A stretch of DNA of 8,151 nucleotides from Synergistaceae bacterium. Its GTDB lineage: Bacteria > Synergistota > Synergistia > Synergistales > Synergistaceae. The notes beneath the pieces are model-generated. The model saw nothing but the letters and a program-made list of their open reading frames with translations, did no database searches and had not been told where the DNA came from. Below are positions 5,865-8,151 of the stretch, piece after piece. Position numbers and translations under genes: made by a program. The stretch's first letter is position 1, and every line of letters starts with the position of its first letter. The stretch covers positions 1 through 8,151 of the forward strand of contig JAISQC010000266.1 in NCBI GenBank assembly GCA_031274465.1, written 5' to 3'.

Positions 5865-5876
5865 GAAAATATTTTC
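5865..5876. promoter_or_regulatory. Putative SorC-regulator operator, copy 2 (GAAAATATTTTC)
   Basis: An exact second copy of the palindrome, ending 4 bp upstream of the leftward -35 box. The same offset recurs upstream of the RuBisCO-like gene. An upstream site in this position could serve activation or co-operative repression. Just beyond it lies a GC-only 12-bp palindrome, CCGGCGCGCCGG (5881-5892), of unknown role. Confidence 0.6.
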
Positions 5877-6144
5877 ACTCCCGGCGCGCCGGATACAGGA
5901 TTATTACGAGGGTGCAGGGAGCGGCGCAGCAGACTCGGAGTTTGAGGCAGAGCCTCAAGGTCCTGCCTGTGTTTTGAGGCCGGAACTATTTGATTGATTT
6001 TGTATTAAAATAGAACATAGCGCCCACTGGGATGACGCACTTGCGCAACGGGCAAACGACGAAGACCGGGGGAAGAGCGAAGCGTCGGGCCAAGTCGGGG
6101 ACGCGCCACGCGAATCGGCGGGGCGGAGGGGGTCATGTATAGCG
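5877..6144 (+). other. Upstream region and leader of the SorC regulator gene
   Basis: This 268-bp stretch has no supported gene. It contains the palindrome CCGGCGCGCCGG (5881-5892) and a perfect 7-bp hairpin TTGAGGC/GCCTCAA (5942-5958) whose TTTGAGGC arm recurs at 5973-5980. An AT-rich patch (5985-6015) is where a plus-strand promoter could sit, with TAAAAT at 6006-6011 as a possible -10, but I cannot find a convincing -35. The last 100 bp are GC-rich and end in a GGAGGGGG ribosome binding site (6125-6132). Confidence 0.4.
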
Positions 6145-7113
6145 ATGATCGGCGAAGTTTACGCTCAATCGGTCTGCCTCATGAACGAAGCCATAAATAT
6201 GTATTACGCTGAGAAAAAAACCTTGAGCGAGATCGCTGGGGAGCTGAACGTCTCGAAATCGACCGCCTCTCGGCTGCTGCAAAGGGCTTCGGACGAAAAG
6301 GTGGTGGAGTTCAGGATCGCCCCGGATTTTGCGGAATGCATCGAACTCAGCAGGCTGATAAAATGCAAATACGGGTTGGAATCCGTCCTCGCTCTGCCGG
6401 TTTCCTCGTATGACGAGGCGAAAGACTGCCTCGAGATAAAAAAAAGCGTCGCGCTCGAAGGGGCGAGGTACGTCCAGCGCGTCATATCGCACGACGACAT
6501 AATCGGCCTGTCGTGGGGCGGGACGATGTACCATCTGATCCAGTACCTGAACCCATGCAGAAAAGTAAACGCCTGTGTGGTGACTTTGCACGGCAGCATA
6601 GCCAACTGCGACGCGAAGTTCGACGTGAAGACCCTGGTCAGGAGGGCGGCTATGGCTTTCGGCGGGACGAAGGCCTGCCTCGAAAAAAAGGGGCTTTTCG
6701 ACACGCGGGAGGAGGTGGAGCAATTGAAATCCAGCGAGGAGTACAAAAAAATACGCAGCCTGTTCGATCGCATCAACATCTCTGTAAGCGGCGTCGGCGC
6801 GATGCACCCGGACCTGCTCACCCCCCTCGCTGGGACGGATTACCTCACCGATTCCGAAAGGGGGGAGATAATCGGCCGGGGCGCGAGATGCGACATAATG
6901 CTGCGGTTCATAGACAAAAACGGAAGGGAATGCCGCACTTCGCTCAAAGACAGGACTTTTTCGATAGACCTGAAGACTTATAAAAAGATACCGAGAAAAG
7001 TAGTGGTGGCGTCAGGCAGGGAAAAGGCACTCGCCATCCACGCCCTCATCAGGGGCAGGTTGCTGGACGTTTTGATAGTGGACCAGTTTCTGGCGCGGGA
7101 GCTCATCTCGTAG
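6145..7113 (+). CDS. SorC-family sugar-binding transcriptional regulator
   Basis: A 322-residue protein of usual length for the SorC (DeoR-like) family. An N-terminal helix-turn-helix occupies about residues 25-48 (KTLSEIAGELNVSKSTASRLL). A sugar-phosphate-binding domain follows, with GLSWGGTMYH (121-130), SVSGVGA (213-219) and the family C-terminal block ASGREKALAIHALIRGRLLDVLIVDQ (289-314, quoted only to locate it). Members act as tetramers whose DNA binding responds to a phosphorylated sugar. The gene is divergent from the kinase operon and upstream of the RuBisCO-like gene, so it is the obvious local regulator of both. Probable operators are the GAAAATATTTTC palindromes. The start ATG 6145 has GGAGGGGG 12 nt upstream, a long spacing. 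The next in-frame ATG (6181) would remove 12 residues without touching the helix-turn-helix. Whether it represses or activates cannot be seen. Confidence 0.92.
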   Translation: MIGEVYAQSVCLMNEAINMYYAEKKTLSEIAGELNVSKSTASRLLQRASDEKVVEFRIAPDFAECIELSRLIKCKYGLESVLALPVSSYDEAKDCLEIKKSVALEGARYVQRVISHDDIIGLSWGGTMYHLIQYLNPCRKVNACVVTLHGSIANCDAKFDVKTLVRRAAMAFGGTKACLEKKGLFDTREEVEQLKSSEEYKKIRSLFDRINISVSGVGAMHPDLLTPLAGTDYLTDSERGEIIGRGARCDIMLRFIDKNGRECRTSLKDRTFSIDLKTYKKIPRKVVVASGREKALAIHALIRGRLLDVLIVDQFLARELIS

Positions 7114-7124
7114 CGCGCGTTTTT
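7093..7124 (+). terminator. Possible rho-independent terminator at the end of the SorC gene
   Basis: GCGCG (7093-7097) can pair with CGCGC (7114-7118), and an inner GAG/CTC stem (7099-7101 with 7107-7109) extends it through an internal loop. G and five T follow (7119-7124). It overlaps the stop codon. The stem is short and interrupted, so efficiency is doubtful. It does agree with a separate promoter for the next gene. Confidence 0.42.
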
Positions 7125-7127
7125 ATT

Positions 7128-7139
7128 GAAATAATTTTC
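7128..7139. promoter_or_regulatory. Operator-like site upstream of the RuBisCO-like gene (GAAATAATTTTC)
   Basis: It matches the two intergenic palindromes GAAAATATTTTC at 10 of 12 positions, the two changes being at the centre. It ends 4 bp before a -35-like box (7144-7149), the same offset as the site at 5865-5876 relative to the leftward -35 box. This suggests that one regulator controls both promoters. Confidence 0.5.
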
Positions 7140-7143
7140 TATA

Positions 7144-7172
7144 TTTACAGTACCCCTCATCGGACTTAAAGT
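7144..7172 (+). promoter_or_regulatory. Candidate promoter of the RuBisCO-like gene
   Basis: TTTACA (7144-7149, 5 of 6 consensus -35 bases) is followed after 17 bp by TAAAGT (7167-7172, 4 of 6 consensus -10 bases). Transcription would begin near 7180, leaving a leader of about 50 nt with AAGGAG at 7219-7224. The -10 box is weak, as expected for a regulated promoter. Confidence 0.4.
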
Positions 7173-7228
7173 TCCATACAGATACCTTGACGCAAAAAAA
7201 TCACAAAAAATAAAACTTAAGGAGATTG

Positions 7229-8151
7229 ATGGCAATGTTCATTGATCCAATCATCATTCAGTATCCAGAGGCTTTGGACAGCGAGAGGTTCGTCGTGGCC
7301 ACCTATTATTGCGCGGCAAAACCCAGCACGAACATGCTGAAGTTCGCGGCGGCGCTCGGCATCGAGCAAAGCTGCGGCACGTGGATAAAGGTTCCCGGCG
7401 AGACCCCTGAGGTGAGGGAAAAGTGCATAGCGAGGCTGGTCGGCGTTTACGAGGCCCCGTCTTATCAGATAGAGATTCCCGAAGACGTCAGGGAGCGGCA
7501 CTTCATCGCGCGCATCGCGTTTCCGTGGTCGAACTTCGGCCCGCAGTTCGCGATGATGCTGAGCACGGTGATAGGCAATATCTCCAGCTCCGGAAAGGTC
7601 AAGCTGCTTGACTTGGAATTTCCGAAATCGTTCCTAAAAGAATTCGGGGGCCCCAAATTCGGCGTTCAGGGAGTCCGCGACCTTCTGGGAGTCCATGGCA
7701 GGCCGTTGCTGAACAACATGATAAAACCCTGCACCGGCCTCTCCCCCAAGGCGACGGCGGACTTGGCCTACGAGGCGGCTGTCGGCGGGGTGGACATCAT
7801 AAAAGACGACGAGCTGATATCCGACCCGGTCCATTGCCCGCTCGTCGAGAGGGTCAAGCACGTCATGGAGGCCATGAAGAGGGCCGACGACGCCAAGGGC
7901 GAGAAGACGCTTTACGCCTTCAACATCACCGACAGGACGGAAAAATTGAAGGAGAACGCGCACAAAGCGCTGGAGGCCGGGGCAAACACGCTGATGGTCA
8001 ACTACAACACAATAGGGCTGGACGCGACGAGAATGCTCGCGGAGGACAAGTCCATAAATGTCCCGATCCTCGGGCACTCGGACTATACCGGCTCAGTCTA
8101 CGAGTCCCCGTGGTCCGGGATGAGCGCCGCGCTGATAGGCGCCAAGCTGCC
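7229..8151 (+). CDS. RuBisCO-like protein (form IV type), N-terminal three quarters, cut by window edge
   Basis: The visible 307 residues cover the RuBisCO large-subunit N-terminal domain and much of the barrel. Shared with RuBisCO are Glu46 and GTW (50-52) of the N-domain, MIKPCTG with Lys166 (Lys175 of RuBisCO), and GGVDIIKDDE with Lys192, Asp194 and Glu195 (Lys201, Asp203 and Glu204, the carbamylated lysine and metal ligands). His283 in LGHSDYTG matches His294. Changed are Asn123 (Met109), Lys177 (Cys168), Arg295 (Ser284) and His298 (Thr287), so CO2 fixation is not expected. Known RuBisCO-like proteins are enolases or isomerases of methionine salvage and decarboxylases of D-apiose-type sugar-acid catabolism. 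Here a phosphorylated keto-sugar or keto-acid made by the neighbouring kinases and dehydrogenase is a likely substrate (inference). ATG 7229 lies 4 nt after AAGGAG. ATG 7235, two codons later, has a 10-nt spacing and is equally possible. Confidence 0.93.
   Translation, partial: MAMFIDPIIIQYPEALDSERFVVATYYCAAKPSTNMLKFAAALGIEQSCGTWIKVPGETPEVREKCIARLVGVYEAPSYQIEIPEDVRERHFIARIAFPWSNFGPQFAMMLSTVIGNISSSGKVKLLDLEFPKSFLKEFGGPKFGVQGVRDLLGVHGRPLLNNMIKPCTGLSPKATADLAYEAAVGGVDIIKDDELISDPVHCPLVERVKHVMEAMKRADDAKGEKTLYAFNITDRTEKLKENAHKALEAGANTLMVNYNTIGLDATRMLAEDKSINVPILGHSDYTGSVYESPWSGMSAALIGAKL

Noticed and set aside
6032..6142. A 36-codon Arg/Gly-rich frame just before the SorC gene
   Set aside because: It has no ribosome binding site and a composition expected of translated GC-rich leader DNA.
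6133..6821. Minus-strand open frames opposite the SorC gene
   Set aside because: The plus strand encodes a complete SorC protein with a helix-turn-helix and family motifs. The opposite frames have no recognisable domain.
7187..7216. TTGACG followed by TAAAAC as a promoter of the RuBisCO-like gene
   Set aside because: The start of transcription would fall on or after the ribosome binding site at 7219-7224, leaving no usable leader.
7229..8151. A true CO2-fixing RuBisCO
   Set aside because: Several residues needed for carboxylation are replaced, and no small subunit, phosphoribulokinase or other Calvin-cycle gene is visible.

Overview
The window carries the core of a carbohydrate-catabolism locus from an anaerobe-like bacterium with GC-rich coding DNA. 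At its left edge lies a short AT-richer stretch of mobile-element debris. Frequent AGG (Arg) and ATA (Ile) codons, strong GGAGG-type ribosome binding sites and short spacing on one strand would suit a Synergistota or high-GC Firmicutes/Clostridia-type genome. That placement is an inference from composition and gene style, with low confidence. No RNA genes, CRISPR arrays or phage structural genes are visible.

Layout. (1) Bases 1-660 hold the start of a REP-associated tyrosine transposase (RAYT), two near-identical REP-like hairpins and a RhuM-family gene that loses its family sequence at one REP copy. All genes here are on the minus strand. An odd 39-bp palindrome lies inside the RhuM coding sequence. 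(2) Bases 668-5571 are minus-strand genes. In transcription order they are FGGY sugar kinase B, a VOC metalloenzyme, FGGY sugar kinase A, a short-chain dehydrogenase and a second small VOC protein. A rho-independent terminator-like hairpin follows kinase B, and a 17-bp hairpin lies between the dehydrogenase and the last VOC gene. (3) Bases 5572-6144 are a divergent control region with two exact copies of a 12-bp palindrome (GAAAATATTTTC) set around a good minus-strand promoter. (4) Bases 6145-7113 encode a SorC-family sugar-responsive regulator on the plus strand. (5) From 7229 to the right edge runs a RuBisCO-like protein (form IV type), cut by the window end. It has its own promoter-like site and a 10/12 match to the same palindrome at the same offset from the -35 box.

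How it may work together (inference). The SorC regulator senses a phosphorylated sugar and controls both the leftward kinase/dehydrogenase operon and the rightward RuBisCO-like gene through the shared palindrome. The dehydrogenase would oxidise a polyol, sugar or sugar acid. The two kinases, whose substrate pockets differ, would phosphorylate two different intermediates. The RuBisCO-like enzyme keeps the metal-binding Lys/Asp/Glu but lacks several residues needed for CO2 fixation, so it would enolise, isomerise or decarboxylate a phosphorylated keto-sugar or keto-acid. RuBisCO-like proteins are known in methionine salvage and in D-apiose/oxo-isoapionate catabolism. I do not recognise this combination (two FGGY kinases, SDR, two VOC proteins, SorC) as a described pathway, and it is the most interesting content of the window.
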